A stretch of 64,000 nucleotides of DNA from Ophiodon elongatus (GCA_016806645.1 JACSYO010001857.1:124001-188000); one strand, 5' to 3'. Shown: positions 1 to 12,897, numbered from the stretch's first letter. Numbers and translations: made by a program. The notes: generated by a model not told the origin, from the letters alone.

Positions 1-1160
1 TGGTGATATGCTTAATTGATGGATATAAAGAAACTGGAAACGACCTCAGATAGCCAGAAATGTTTGGAGATTATAGCATCGTAGTCCGTATCGGAAAAGA
101 GGTCCCACGATCAATAGTCCAATTGGCATATTGACATCTCATCGTGTCTTCAATAACTCCTGAAAATTACGCTCCCATACAAGGAAATTGGAAATTTCAA
201 ATTAAGTCTGCAAAGGGAGGAGGTCTGGGTAGTGGATGGGTCAAAACACAATGCTTTCACCCAGGAGGCCGCTTTTTTTTGTGTTCCATGTGAAAAACGT
301 TTTTTGGTCATTTTGTAGTTTTTGTTTCTATTAGAAAAAAATATGTTCCCGTTGAAACGTAATTGAGAGTATGTATGTGTATTGGAACGTACATTATTGT
401 ACATATTGACAACGCGACACAATGTCAGATGCTAATGTGCACAGACGGTTAAATTATTTCTGGAGGTGATTTACACTACGAAGCAAGTAGTGCAAATGTA
501 AGCCTACTTCAAAGTATGTTCCTCGATCATTTAAACCCCCCCCCCTTCCCAAAATTACCTGCTTTTAAGAAATTTGGCTCTGAACATTCAATAACAAAGC
601 GAAAGATTGGCAGCAGGAAAACCAAACCTGGTCACACATGGCCCAGCCAAGTTCATCTGCATATAAGGCTATGCAAAAGCTGGCAAACTAATTGCGCTCG
701 TTAGCTTTTCATGCGACCTATCTCGGCATGCATTTCCATAATCCAGTGGTTAGTTGCAGGTTGATGTACAAGCTGCAAAAGTCTCTTTTTTACGTTTTAT
801 TCCTGGTACATTTGTTTTGTTTAATTGAGAAATCTCTCTGCCAGTGTGAGATTTAAAAAATCCCCGGCGAGCAGGTGCTTGGGAGGTCCTGTTTTAGCTG
901 TGAAGGTCCTGATGTCATTCCTGAGTCATTTCGCTGTCACCAGGAAACACTGTGTCATCTCTGGGAAAACAATAAACAGCCAAGTGCCAGGAGAATGTCA
1001 GGCTCGGGCGCGTGTGTGCAACAAAACAAACAGCGGCGAATTGACACCGCGACATGCATTCCTCAAGCTAATGAGCTGCTCCTTCCCGTGTCAGTCTTCA
1101 CCTTCACAATAGTGATTACCCTGTTAAAGACAGCCAGGATACCTGCAGCGACACAAACGC
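1..1160. other. Noncoding stretch, no recognised element
   Basis: AT-rich intergenic or intron-like sequence with short poly-C (537-547) and poly-T tracts. Open frames here are short and overlap on both strands without codon bias. I see no gene, RNA or named repeat. Confidence 0.5.
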
Positions 1161-1181
1161 ACACACACACACACACACACA
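1161..1181. repeat. (AC)n microsatellite, short
   Basis: About ten uninterrupted AC dinucleotides follow an imperfect acacaaacgc start. It explains the apparent Thr/His and Cys/Val runs of frames on both strands. Confidence 0.9.
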
Positions 1182-1577
1182 AGCTACCGCCATCTCTCCG
1201 CAGTTTCCCTGACAACCGAAAAAAGCCAGAGTAGCATTTGGTGCACATTGTTGCTTCCGTACAAATGAAAAATGTATCGCTTAAACATATTACTACCTGC
1301 AGTCCATCGTCCATCACACACATGATTGTTGGTTTGTAAAATCAGGGGTAACTTTGCAGTCAGGATTTTAGGTTTGCGTTGCTTCCATTGAGTTGTTCAT
1401 ATATTTGAACTGGAGCAGCTCACCATGGTTTTCCTCTAACGTTGCGTTTCCAGACGTTTTGTTGCTCGCTTGCTGTCACAGTTTTTACACTCTGCCAGTT
1501 TAGCTCCCTAGGCTTTTTTTCCCCACCTGCATTAATCTCTCTGTCTCCTCTCTCTTGTTCTTTCTCTCTCTCTCTAG

Positions 1578-1846
1578 GTGCGTTTCCATCCACCGATTTT
1601 CATGCGCATATTCAATTTGCACATAAAATAAAAACACAGCGCAGATACGACAAAAGACCCGAATTATTTATTACGCCCTCTTGTTGCGTCCTCTTCTTCT
1701 GCACTGGTATAATGGTTTCCCGGCTGTAGAATTCCAATAATTACACAATGACAGTGGATGGAAACAAGCATTCATTTGCATTTTCTTTTTTTTGCAGATT
1801 TTCCCAAAATTCTGTTAATATACAAGATACATTTGGGTGGAAACCT
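1578..1846. mobile_element. MITE-like element with GTTTCCATCCAC terminal repeats
   Basis: GTTTCCATCCAC at 1582-1593 is repeated exactly in inverted orientation at 1754-1765, with a variant (gggtggaaac) at 1835-1844. The AT-rich middle has no coding capacity. The same 12-mer recurs at 59399-59410, 57 kb away. 'Gtttccatcc' ends are familiar from nonautonomous DNA elements in teleosts. The outer boundary is uncertain: either 1765 or about 1846 could be the right end. Confidence 0.45.
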
Positions 1847-1874
1847 GTCGCTCGATGCTCCTTTCTTGTCTAAA

Positions 1875-1980
1875 TTTTACTTTATGTATTTATTTAGAAG
1901 GGACAGCGCACATTAATCAACATTTCAGTTTCCATCTCAGCTAATTTTCATCTGCTCCTCTCTCCAGTAAATCCAAACTA
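1875..1980. repeat. Fragment of a common teleost dispersed repeat
   Basis: The segment at 1896-1929, with 'ggacagcgcacattaatc' at its centre, followed by 'gctaattttcatctg', matches my memory of a widespread fish interspersed repeat that carries 'gggacagtgcacattaat'. There is no coding content and no clear ends. Identification is from memory of the motif only. Confidence 0.4.
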
Positions 1981-2740
1981 CTATCAATTTCTCAAGTGAA
2001 CAACTTGTGTAGTCATGTATAAATATGTAAACCTAACTCATAACTTGCTTAGCACTTTCAAGAACATTTTAAAGTCTTCCTCAGACACTCTTCAGGACGT
2101 TTGTCTTCCGTATTGTCGTACTTCCCTTCATCAATTTTCATTGAAATATTTATGATCATCTCTTCGGAGCAACCTACTTCCATCACTACAATCAACATCG
2201 ACATTATTCTTATTGAGAGAAATACATGAGAAAAGGACTTTAGTTAGTGAGGTTTTATAATACTACATAGATTTTATTGTATCTCAACATAAACTTCAAT
2301 GTAATTTCTACATTTTTTTATCAATCTTTGTACTACTGCTTTGAAGAATGAGTTATGCGAATTTAGTTTATTTATCTTTTAATCCTTTTTTTATCCTTCA
2401 ACTTTATTCATGTGTGACTATTGATATCTAATAGGGGAAGTATTTTCATAAGCCATTTTAGGCTTCCAACCTGTCCTGCACACTGTTCATATGCTCACAG
2501 TCTATATATATGCTTGAATATAAAAATAAACAAATTTACCAAAATGTGCAACATGCAAAGCTACTTTGTGAATGACAGGCTGCTACCGCGGTGTTGTCCG
2601 GTCTGGGAGTTGTCCTTGTTTTTGTCTTAAAACTTGAACCCTTTCATGGTGTGTTTTCAGTTTGTGAGTTAATTTTAACATTTTGGTTGCCTAAAAATGT
2701 CTTATTCTACGTTCGGTTGTACTTAGTTCCAACCTGTCGT

Positions 2741-2862
2741 TTCACTTCTGGTTTAAAACAAAGACAAGATGGTTGCAGCCAAAAAATAAACCTAGATAGC
2801 GACGGCAAAAAAAACAAGATGGCAACGGCCAAAATGATGAACTCAAGGCTTCCACTTAAGGT
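2741..2862 (-). repeat. Dispersed repeat, minus-strand copy of the 23.6-kb family
   Basis: Read on the minus strand, 2853 back to 2814 gives 'gaagccttgag' then 'cattttggccgttgccatct', matching the segment at 23645-23682 on the + strand with few changes. 'Aaccagaagtga' follows in both. So two copies of one family lie 21 kb apart in opposite orientation. Confidence 0.55.
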
Positions 2863-3983
2863 CTACGGTTGGAGCTCAGTTATGTATTATTGCATGTTGT
2901 AGTAAGTGTCTCCCATACTGTTATGTTTCTGGTCTTTATGGCTGGTTAGAGCTTCCTTCCCTGCACTTAATGGCCTCCATCAGCCTGAGAGGAAGTAGCA
3001 TTTTCTTGACCATCCACCACAGCATGCTCACTATGTATTTGTTCACTTTAGCTGATGCAGCAAACTGAAAAGTAAACACACTGCTCTCATCTGGAGCCTA
3101 ACTGTCCAGAGCCTTGAAAGATTCACAGCGGTTGGTAATGCAGATCATACATTTAGTCTGCACTAGAACTGCATACACACCTACACACTTTCTATACACA
3201 CATATGGCCTCTGCAGGCTTGTTTATGTTAATACGATATGGCAATACACATTTTGCACTTCATTAATATTTGCTGTAGCATCTGGTTTCTTTGTTCTCCC
3301 ATATGGTCCCCATTGCTATGCCGCGATGTAAATATATTGTAGGATAGTTATTAGTATTTTATAAAGTTTCCAGTTCTTCTGTGAAGTGCTTTTGTAGAAT
3401 TTTTTGTTTATTTTAATTTTCTACGTGTTTTGCTGCTTGTTTCCATCACACCATAATAGCCCTGTAAGCCAACCTTCTGCCTATACTCAGCTGTCCACTC
3501 CTTAATGAGTAATTTGTGAAAGTGTGTTTTAACTATCCTGTAGTTTCGACAACGGAACTGCTGAGTGGTCAGCTCAGTCCCTTTTTAATGCTTTAATGTG
3601 TAGCAAGGGATCCCTCTTGCATTTATTAGATTTATCAGTATTATTAATGGCCCATTGTGGAGCCAAGTGAAGTATGGCGAGGCTATTACAAATGTCCTAA
3701 TTGCTTAGAATATTCCCAGTACTCTAGTTCTCTCCATGCAGTCGTCTCCGTAGTGGACACCTATATGAGAATATTACTTTCCACTTTGTATATTGTAAAA
3801 AAAACTATGTTTAAAAGCAACACAAATATGTTATATATTTGTTATTTAATCTTAGCAGCCATATCACATGTGTTTTTGATCGGCCGTGGTTCTCACCGAG
3901 GCTCATACAATGAGGTTTATGTTGAAGGAATGCCATTAGGGCATTATAGTATTTTAATGCGATGGCGAGGCGTTCCTTACGTC

Positions 3984-3996
3984 TGACCTCTGACCT
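3984..3996. promoter_or_regulatory. DR1 nuclear-receptor motif
   Basis: TGACCTCTGACCT is a direct repeat of the TGACCT half-site with one-base spacing. This is the arrangement bound by RXR heterodimers, HNF4 or COUP-TF. It sits at the edge of AT-rich, non-repetitive sequence. Occupancy is unknown. Confidence 0.3.
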
Positions 3997-4281
3997 ATTG
4001 AGGTGATGATTTACGGCACATGCTCGCCCAGCCCCCCTGCTCTCCCCGAGGAAATCAGGCTGGATCTATGGCCATCATTTACATCTCCTCGAATTAAGCC
4101 AGCAGTGTGTAGTTACTGCCCCGGGCCCCATGAATCAAACTTTATTGACCACTTGGAGAGTTACAGACACCCGTTGAATACCAAGTGCCGGTGAAAGGCC
4201 ACTGCGTGAGGAGGAATGTCTGCCAGCTGTGGAGATTGAAGGTGGGATCACCAGCTCCTCACACCAGACTGTGATGAAACC

Positions 4282-4575
4282 TCATAAATATGGAGATTTC
4301 GCTTCCAATAAGGTTCTTTACAACCGAAAGGGGATTAAAGCACACATTAATATTCTCTTCAACAACAATTACAAGAAAATGTTTGTCAAAGACATTGAAA
4401 GCATCCTGTTCAATTATTTATGATCTGACTAAAATGTTTCTGGTCTCGTTGGATAATTGGTATATAATTATTACTCACATCCATAATGATTGTAGAGCAA
4501 TTAGTTGTGAGCTTTGTAGAAATTGCTTTAATTGCTGTCAAGGACAAATAAGTTAATTGTGATAGATACATTTTC
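4282..4575. other. Enhancer-like AT-rich segment
   Basis: About 290 bases of complex, non-repetitive AT-rich sequence with many TAAT/ATTA homeodomain cores (for example 'acattaatattc', 'gcaattagttg', 'gctttaattgctg') and a 'cctcataaatatgg' box at its start. Conserved noncoding elements near developmental genes often look like this. Conservation cannot be tested here. Confidence 0.25.
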
Positions 4576-7500
4576 TTTTGCAATCTTACTCAGAGGTGCT
4601 TGATTTGAAATACAGCACATATCTAGGGGCTCCAAACAGCTTTCAACATGGCGACAGCTTAGCTAATGGTGCTAACTGTTCATTAACGCTTCCACGATGA
4701 TGTTGGGACAGCGTTATCAGCGGTTACCCTCGTATGAGCACTTTGCAGAGAATTTGCTTTAACTTAAAAAAGTTAACAAAAGATTATCATTTGGTTATTT
4801 TTATCTCATGACATCATATTTTTGTGGCGCTGTTTTCAAATAGCAATTTCCTCTATTTCAATCATGCCATAACCTACTTAATGAATGTGCTGACAAGCTC
4901 TAGGAGGTTAGTTTTATGTCGCAACTGTCAATTTCACCGGCGTTGACTACAACTGTCACTGGCAAACTTACTCAGCTGCAGCTGATTACAGTTAATTCTC
5001 TGTTGGCCAAACAAGAGAAAAACACTTGGCTGGTTAGATACTTAGCATGCTGGTGCATGTGCCCTTTACTCCAGGTCAAAGATGGTTTTGTTGAGGATGA
5101 AACATCTGTCATATTTTGATGAGAGTGGGTTGTCCAGAAACACCAAGAGAGCGGTGAGTCTGTTTCTTGTTTAATGCTTTAGGTGATAGCTAGAAGTTCA
5201 TTTGAGACATGCAAGCTAGCTAGCGAGCTAACTTGGTAAGAGAAATTGTTGAGTTGTCAAGTAGAGACACAAGGCTGCCAGTCAAAGTTGTTGGAATATC
5301 ACATTATTTTCATTTTGTTTAAGGTTTATCAACTTTTAAACTGCGAATTAAGACTTCTGTGTTTTAAGCCTGTCTGTTTTAAACTAGCGTTAGCTTTATT
5401 ACTGAGCTAACAACAGGCGTTACTTGCAGTAAATCAGTAAGTACAACAGCATTCATGATTATATTTGAATATTACAGTTTTGAGTTCGATTTAGTATACC
5501 ACTAATGTAATATTCTAATAAATTTGATCTGAAAGTGAAATCTTATTTAGAATACTTTTCTCTGACTGAATGTTTGAAAGAAAAGAACTCTTGGATGGTG
5601 TTCCCAAGGCAAAGGCATTCTTTTGTCAGATTAAATTCAGCACAAGTTTGGTTATGTTATGTTTGGTTATGTTAATAAATTAATTATGCTCTAGAAAAAT
5701 ACAGGCGTAGAGTTTAATTGGTCAAAAATAACACACTGTTTTGACCTGTCACAGTAGGGAAACATTAGTGTCATTAGCGACACCTTTGCCGCTCCTACTA
5801 TGTCAACTCCAAATGCCTTCCATGAAAAAAGCCGACTGCCATTCAAACATTGGCAACCAGATATTTCCCTCAATGTGTGTGTTCCTATTTTTACCTCCTC
5901 ATTCTTCTAGGACTATTTGTTCATGACATTCATGTGAGTAAAAAGCTTGTTGAATTGAAATTGCAACACTGAACTGCATTATTGATGCTTAGAGAGAGAA
6001 AGAGAGACACACAGTGTGTGAGTAAGTGAGATAGAAGGACAGTTGGGAAGTAATATTGGAATAATGGTGGTCATTGTAGTCCCATAAATTGCCTCCAATT
6101 TGTCAGTCATCCACAGACCTTTTGTGGATTAGTATGTGGTTGGAATTGTAGCGTTGTCTCCAAATATTGGTTTGTTTGTTTTTTCAGATTTTTTTCCCAT
6201 CGCAAAACAGTACAAGATGCAGTGTAGTATTCTCTAGTCGGGCACTTTTTTTGTCTTCAGAGTCTGTCCTTGCCTCCACGGCAAGGGTGCTCGGTACCTG
6301 CTGTTGCTTGTCAGGAAAAGCAGATGGAGAACGACCTCTGACCCCAGTGGCCTACATTGGAGGCCATCTTGTCACTCTGTGACAGCGCGTGCCAGCTAGC
6401 CTCCTCCTTGCAGCAAACAGAAAGTGTGCCATGTGACTCCCCGTGAGGTTTTATTGTTTCTTTTGTAATATTCAAGAAAAAGCAAAAGGAGCAAATTAGC
6501 ACGCATGCAGTATGCATGAGTTTAGAAAGCCCCCCCTTATAATTCCACTGCTGAGGGGAATAGGGGAAGTCTGGGAGCAATACAGCTGTGCTTTTAGCAA
6601 GTTTAGCATTTCTGGGTTGTGGTGTTATTGCCTGCGCCAAACTCCGTGGTGTTTCGAGTCTTAGGAGAGCACGCTTAATTTTCCTCATCACCTATTGCTG
6701 GAAATATTCCCTCTGCATTGCTTGTTGTTTGAGGCCACTACATAATGTAATGGAACAGCATCCCCATGGTACTTGAAAGGAATGCTTTTCACAGCTTATT
6801 GCCAGCAGCTAACACTCTGGCTTTCAATGGAAAATCTCGTCGGGCTTCAGCGCTCGAATCATGATGTCCCCTAAGAACCAATTCTGAGTTGGCAGCACTT
6901 GACATGATTGCCCTTAAGTAACTGACAGGGTCGCAGTGCTACACGGCACTCCGGAGCCGGGTAAGTGTTTAGTAGCAAAGAAAAGATCTGGCCCATGCTC
7001 AGAGAGGAGACGGATGCAAACACAAGGCAGGTTCCCCCCGGTGGCGGTCGGCCTGGGGGAACCTGAGCATTACCTTGAAGGATTATTGGAGCGGTTGATT
7101 GGCCAACTCCTGTGGACGGGCGGTGGCTAAATTGCAGTGCAGAGAGTATTGATTTCAGTGACAGAGCAATCGTGTTTGTGTGTATGGGGAAACTATATAT
7201 ACGGGTCTGTATACTGTATATGTGCAAGTGTGGGCTGATTGTTCTGTCTCTGTGCTTGGCTCTCAGAACAAAGGACAGTTTCAGTTTGCAGTAGGTGTAT
7301 GTGGGTCATTTAATGCATCAATATTTCATTGTGAAATTAATTGTTGGACCTTGGTGTTAGGTGTATTTAAACAAATGAAACCATGGTTTAAACGAGCAAA
7401 CGCCTCTCTTGTAACAGCACTAGAAATATTACGAGTACTGGCTTTACTGTAAATTACGACCACTGTTCCCATAAACCTCACTTCTCCCCATCTTAAACCA

Positions 7501-8440
7501 CTCAGATAGCCTTGCAATTTATTTAACTCCCAATGAAGGGAAGTGAAAAAAATTATCTTTTGCTAGAAAAATATCACTCCTTCTATTTTGTGCTGTTAAG
7601 AAACATTAGTTTGTGCCATAAAGCATTCTGCAGATTTTTCGCCCTAAATATCTTGAGCTTCGCACAAACACTGGAGGCAGCTAGCCTGACTCTGTTTGAA
7701 GATAAAAAGTAAAAACAAGTTCTTTGGGGATTACTGTACGTGCAAGACTTTTTTTTTTGGCATGCGCTAGTAGAGGATGTCTATCTTCCAGTGATTGTAA
7801 TGTAACTTTAAATTAAAATAGATATAAATAAGTCCACTTATACCGACCTTCAACAGCAACTATGACTGTCATGACCAGTGATACGTTTTATTCACATACA
7901 CCCAGTTTGTCCATATGGAATTGGTCCTACATAGCTAGATGGGTTAAGTGTAGCACACATAAGAGCTTTTGAATGGCAGATGTTGCGTGATGTGAGTAAA
8001 CCAAGCAGACAAGTTGAACCCTCGTAGAGTCCACGGAAGGGGCCAGCCACCGATCATGTGGTTATCTTTCCATGCTTGGACCCCTCCCAGTTTACCCGAC
8101 CTCAGCGTGACTCAGTCCTTCCCCGGCTGCTTTTGCCGGAAAATAGGTTTGGAGAAAAAAAGACAACAATCAAAAACAATAACTCAGCGTAGCACAAACG
8201 GCATGTAGTAGATGCTTCCTCCTTCTCCCTCCCTCGTCGAGCACCATGGCAACATTCACTTTGATATGCAGATTCCCTCGCCATTTGTACAGTGCAGCAC
8301 CAAGGGGAATATTGACTTTTCGGAGAGGCAGAGAGCTTTTGCATTAATTGTTAAGCTAAAACTGTGCTTCTTCCTTTTTTTTCATCTTCCTTCATCTTTT
8401 TTGTGCATTCGAATCATAGCATGTCTTATCTTTCTTCTTT
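4576..8440. other. Noncoding stretch upstream of the coding exon
   Basis: No gene is recognised. It contains a short tandem 'tttggttatgtta' duplication (5648-5676), GA-rich sequence (5991-6010) and AT-rich tracts. If the acceptor at 8446 is real, part of this block is an intron, and the 5' noncoding exon and promoter lie in it or further upstream. I could not locate them. Confidence 0.4.
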
Positions 8441-8446
8441 CCCCAG

Positions 8447-8848
8447 ATGTGGAGGGAAGACTGTGTGCTGGAGCCGGGGATTGCCCTCTGAGGAAGAAGC
8501 AAGGATAACCGTTATCTTCATGTAAAACTACTCAACCTGCAGGCTGAAAGTCTTCTACGGTGTTCCCTTCGCTCCAGTCATCAGAATGACGCTCACTCTT
8601 TAGCCTTTCGCTACCTGTTTGGTATTCGTCCTGTCACCCCCCCCAAAAGAAACGTCCCTGTGCTGATAACACTCAGAGACACATTTTTACTTGAACCGTA
8701 CAAACCACCACCTTGCCATGGATCGCCTGTGTCCGGGTGAAGGCGTGAGCCGGACACGGGCCCTCGTTGGGAAACTGTAGCCGTGGGGATTCTCTTCAAC
8801 TTACTTCCCGTGATTTTACTCTGGAGTTATTCTTTATTTGGACCAGGG
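8447..8848 (+). promoter_or_regulatory. 5' leader of the coding exon, with four upstream ORFs
   Basis: A pyrimidine-rich tract ending CCCCAG at 8441-8446 is a strong acceptor, so the leader begins at 8447 and an upstream noncoding exon is implied. Four upstream ORFs precede the main start: ATG 8447 (14 codons, stop TGA at 8489), ATG 8520 followed at once by TAA, ATG 8586 (5 codons) and ATG 8718 (20 codons, strong gccATGG context, stop TAG 8778). All end before 8849. Such an arrangement usually lowers main-frame translation and makes it dependent on reinitiation or leaky scanning. The start-stop AUG-UAA is a recognised ribosome-stalling arrangement. What is seen is the motif layout; the regulatory effect is inferred. 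I could not place the upstream donor or the promoter. Confidence 0.5.
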
Positions 8849-8917
8849 ATGGATGTACCGGAAGCCAGCAAGCATGGCAAGAAGTCAACAAGTCAAAAGC
8901 TGGAGGACCAGAAAAAG
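8849..8917 (+). CDS. First coding exon (23 codons) of an unrecognised gene
   Basis: The ATG at 8849 has G at -3 and G at +4. It opens a frame beginning MDVPEASKHGKK and rich in Lys, Ser and Gln, which runs 23 codons to a phase-0 donor (AAAAAG|GTAGGC, GT at 8918). An in-frame TGA at 8738 with no ATG between it and 8849 makes this the only sensible start; the frame reads open further upstream only through a GTG. There is no signal peptide or membrane segment after the ATG, so the N-terminus is probably cytosolic or nuclear. The composition is low in hydrophobics and looks disordered. I do not recognise the family. The exon must join to another one downstream, and the intron is probably very long because no clear next exon follows for tens of kilobases. 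A coding exon is likely on splice and start signals; gene identity is unknown. Confidence 0.6.
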
Positions 8918-11900
8918 GTAGGCAAAACCTTTTTTTTGTCTTTTAACCTTTTCTGCTACGCACTGCTCTCCTTTGATCTTCTCTCGCTATGTGTACGCGT
9001 GTGCTGCTTTTTTCAAAACCAATATCATAGCTTTGGCTTTGGCTTTATTCCACTTGTATGTGTGCGGAAGCCAAAGGATGAAAGTTTGTTTATCGCGTGC
9101 TTTGCTTTTCTCTTTACAAGAAGAGAACATGTTGGTCCAATTGCTGCTGTTGTCTGAATTCCCAGCAGCTCCTCCGTTCCATATCTCCTAATAGCTATTT
9201 ATAAAGACGAAGGTGGGGGGGGGTAGAGGTGGAGTTTCTGCTCCCCCTCAGCGCCTCCAGTCTTTCATTTCAGCTCATGTGGCGAGGCGGTGGGCAGCCC
9301 CCCCCCCCATGGGAATACATATTTACTCTCTGTTTGCGATGCTTTTTTTATGTTAACCCCTCTGGGAATAGGAAGGGAATAATATCCGTAAAAATTAGAC
9401 ACATTTCTTTTCTTTTTTTTGGCTAAAGCGATATCATGTACGCTAATGGTCCACCGCTCTTGCTTGTGGAGGGCAACAGCTCGGGTAGATAACGGTAAGT
9501 TTAGCGGAGGCTAGCTTTGCGTTGGACTCCGAAACACAGTGACCTCAACAGGGTCAGATTAATCTGTGGCGGCGGCGGGTGGGTCGATGGAGAGAACTCA
9601 GGCGTCAGGCCGAGTTCACACTGTCTGCAGAATGTGGGATTTGAGGACGGCAGCAGCAGCAGCCTCTGTCTTTTCTGAGAAAGCAGATCATGTGTACTGG
9701 ACTAGATGAACACATACACACACAGGAAGTGTTTCTGCTGCTGTACAGTCACCTGCACATAGACGGAGACATACACACCTACCACAATACATACACAGAT
9801 ACAAACAGTTAATGGATGCACACACAAACACACGCTCTCCCCCTCTCTCCCCCTCTGACCTGATTCTTCTAATGAAGTGCTTTTGATAAGCGTAATGATT
9901 GTCCAGGCGAAGCCCGGGGAACATCCGAGCGCAGTAATCCATCAGGCCTGACATTTGTAGCACTATTAAGATCTCATAAAGAAGATGATTGTACTTTCTT
10001 CTTTTTTTCTCTTTCTTCTTTTAGACCTGAGTGCCAGGGAGTGCGCTTTTCCCTTTTTTTTCCTTTTTCTTTTACTCTTTAAAGCCACACAGAGACGTGT
10101 TGCTGCGTGCGCTGCCTGGCAACAACATTTTATACCCTTTTAGAGGAGGCACAGGAAGCAAGGTGTGTTCCTGCCCTTGGATTTGTGATACAGTACATTC
10201 TGGATGATTGCAGTCGAGCTAACAAACAGAAAAATCCACGTGGCCTCTCCAAAAATCAGAAGCTAATACGCCCTTGTGGTTCACTTAGATTCGATATGCT
10301 CACTGTGCTCAGTCTCTCTCTCTCTTAACAGTCATGCCCTCTGGAGCTTTTACATAAATACACTGTATGTCAAACAACAAAACAAATAGCACCATATTCT
10401 TTGTTTGCGCTACAAAATGGAAGCTGATTTCTAGGTGAGGGGACCCTCCCATGAAGCGGAGATTGGAACTGAGCAAAGAGTGACATCAAATATTCATCCG
10501 CAAAGGGAATTGATTTGGCTCAATTCGGCTACCATTTGGGTTTTTGAGGATGTGTGTCATGCCAAAAGATAAGCTCTCCCTCTCCGCCTTAACTGTTGCC
10601 TTCAGCTAGGGAACACATGTTTTTGAACGAGAAGAGCTTCTTGGAAGGCTTTCCATATTCCTGGCGCTGTTTCTGCGGTTACGGTGGGATGTGCGCCGTA
10701 ATTGCCCCGACCCGATGGGTTATGTCTCGTCCCCGAAGTCTCGTACTGACTCCTCTCTGTCAGCCTTTATAGTTGAACCCCGCAGAAGAGAATCGCTGTA
10801 CTTACAACACACTGTTTGCAAAGATGTAGGGAGTGTGAGACTGTCTCACTCCAGTGATTGCCACCTTTCACTTTGTAATGGGTGGATTATCTGTGGAGAA
10901 TGGATACACTGTGATGCATGCCAAACCTGTGATGCAGAGGAAATGGCGGCACAAAAGAATTTATGGAATAGCTTGACTTTTTGTGAAATATGTTTTATTT
11001 GCTTCCTTGCCGAGAGTTAGGATCGACACCACTCGCATGTCTGTACGGTAAATGTGATGCTGAAGCCAGGAGCCCTTGTTAGCTTAGCTTAGCAGGAGAA
11101 TTGTCATTTTTACGCAATGTATTTTAGGTACGGATAAAACAAATGAGACATTACATGTGAATTAGTGAGCTTCAGAGATGCAGATTGTATTACCTTTACC
11201 TTTAGCTGTTTCCATCTGTTTGCAGTACTTGTGCTAAGCTCAGCGAATCCGACTGCTGGCTGTAGCATTATATTAAATGGACAGATGCGAGTGGTATAAA
11301 TTTTCTCATCTAACTATCAGCAAGAAAGTGAATTTCCAAAATGCCTGACCCATCCATTCAGTGTTCAGCTCTCTGATTGGGTTTATGAGATTAGGTTTAT
11401 TCCCCAGGCTCTAGTTAGATTTCTGTTTTGTTTGTTGTCTCTCCGCTTGTCACGCCTATAGCTGACCAACTTGGCAGGGCTGATCGGAGTCCACATGCAA
11501 GTTTAGTGACAGAAATATTGTCAACATGAAGTTGGCTCTGTGTGGTGTTTGTAGTCCATCCCGGTGATTACTCAGAGGGAGATTATCTGCAGGATCTTTG
11601 TGTCAAATATCCAAAAGTTTCAAATCCCAAAAGTTGTAAACTAATGCAGAAGAAAGCTGCATTTGGCCAGCGCTCCTCCCTCCATCACCCAGGGAGTCTT
11701 AATCTTCTCCTACTCTCTCTTCTTCTCTCCCTCCCACGTTTCCCTCTTTTCCTCCCCCTCTTTTTTTTCCCCAGAGCGATAGTGATTTTCATTTTCACGT
11801 TCTTTCTCGTGAATGAGGAAACAGTGATTACGATGGGGCCACTCCTTTGACCCTGAGTGAAAATGTACTCATGGTGATTGGTTGTGTATATGGTCAGGCA

Positions 11901-12897
11901 GTGTTGCTAAGGTATCTCCAGGAAGTCTCCTCATCAGCCAATCACCTGAGAACTTTTCTTTTGCACTCGCAAACCTTTGAATGGGCTTTCTCTTCACCGT
12001 TTCAACCAGTGCGTCCCTGCAAAGCTGTTGTTCTGCATATGTGTCGTTTTCATGCTTTAACCATGCATTAAAGCCAACCCCACTGGGAGGCAGCCATCAC
12101 AGGATTGTGTAAGAATTAACGGGCTCGCCCCCCCTGTGGACTGTCACATGTGATGGACTGTTCTCAAGCTCCGTGGGGGCTGGTGAAAGACGAGTGAATA
12201 ATTTAACACCGGGTTGGTTTGTATCGCTGGGATTTGATGCATGCCATCGTATCATTGCAGAACAGAAGATACAAGGCAGTTGGTGTGAACACGCAGCATA
12301 TGTTGACTGAATAATTCACCTGGCAGGTTCATATGCAGATGTGCCCTACACCGTGCAGGGCTGTGAGAGGCCATGTTTGCCATCGGATCGTCAGTAAAGC
12401 ATCAGTGGGACTTAGTTTAGCCATTAAAAAATAAGAAGTTTAAAGCGGGTTTGTCCATCTGTTCTTTTGTCTTCCTCATTGTTGATAGAAAATGCTTTCG
12501 ACATTCCTACCAATTTTTTCACCATCAACCGGAGAAGCAGCGTCCATCTCCAACAACAGCATGAAGCTCCCCTGCAATCATCATTTGTTCAGCTGGTTAG
12601 TGACATGCATTTGACATAAATCACTAGCTGGTGGTACATATGTTATTATTTCCTGTGCATGTTTGGTTTTTATTGTGAAGCCCGCTCTGTGTTTCTGTCT
12701 GTCGATGACAGATTTGTGATATAGGCGTTCTGTTTGGAGTGCTGCAGGACCTGTTTAGGTGCCGAGGCTTCGTGCCAAAATGTCAGTGTGTTACATTCAA
12801 TGGATCTCAGAATCCTACAAATGTTGCCCTTTACTGAGCACGCTCCCGAGATGTCTCTCAGGGTTTTTCCTGGCTCAAAGTGAGGCGGAGTTGGTAC

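Noticed and set aside
8783..8848. Hydrophobic N-terminal extension (possible signal peptide) upstream of the ATG at 8849
   Set aside because: It would need a GTG start; the first in-frame ATG after the TGA at 8738 is 8849.
11703..11850. Exon after the strong pyrimidine tract and CCCCAG at 11774
   Set aside because: The frame after the acceptor closes quickly and no donor follows at a sensible distance.
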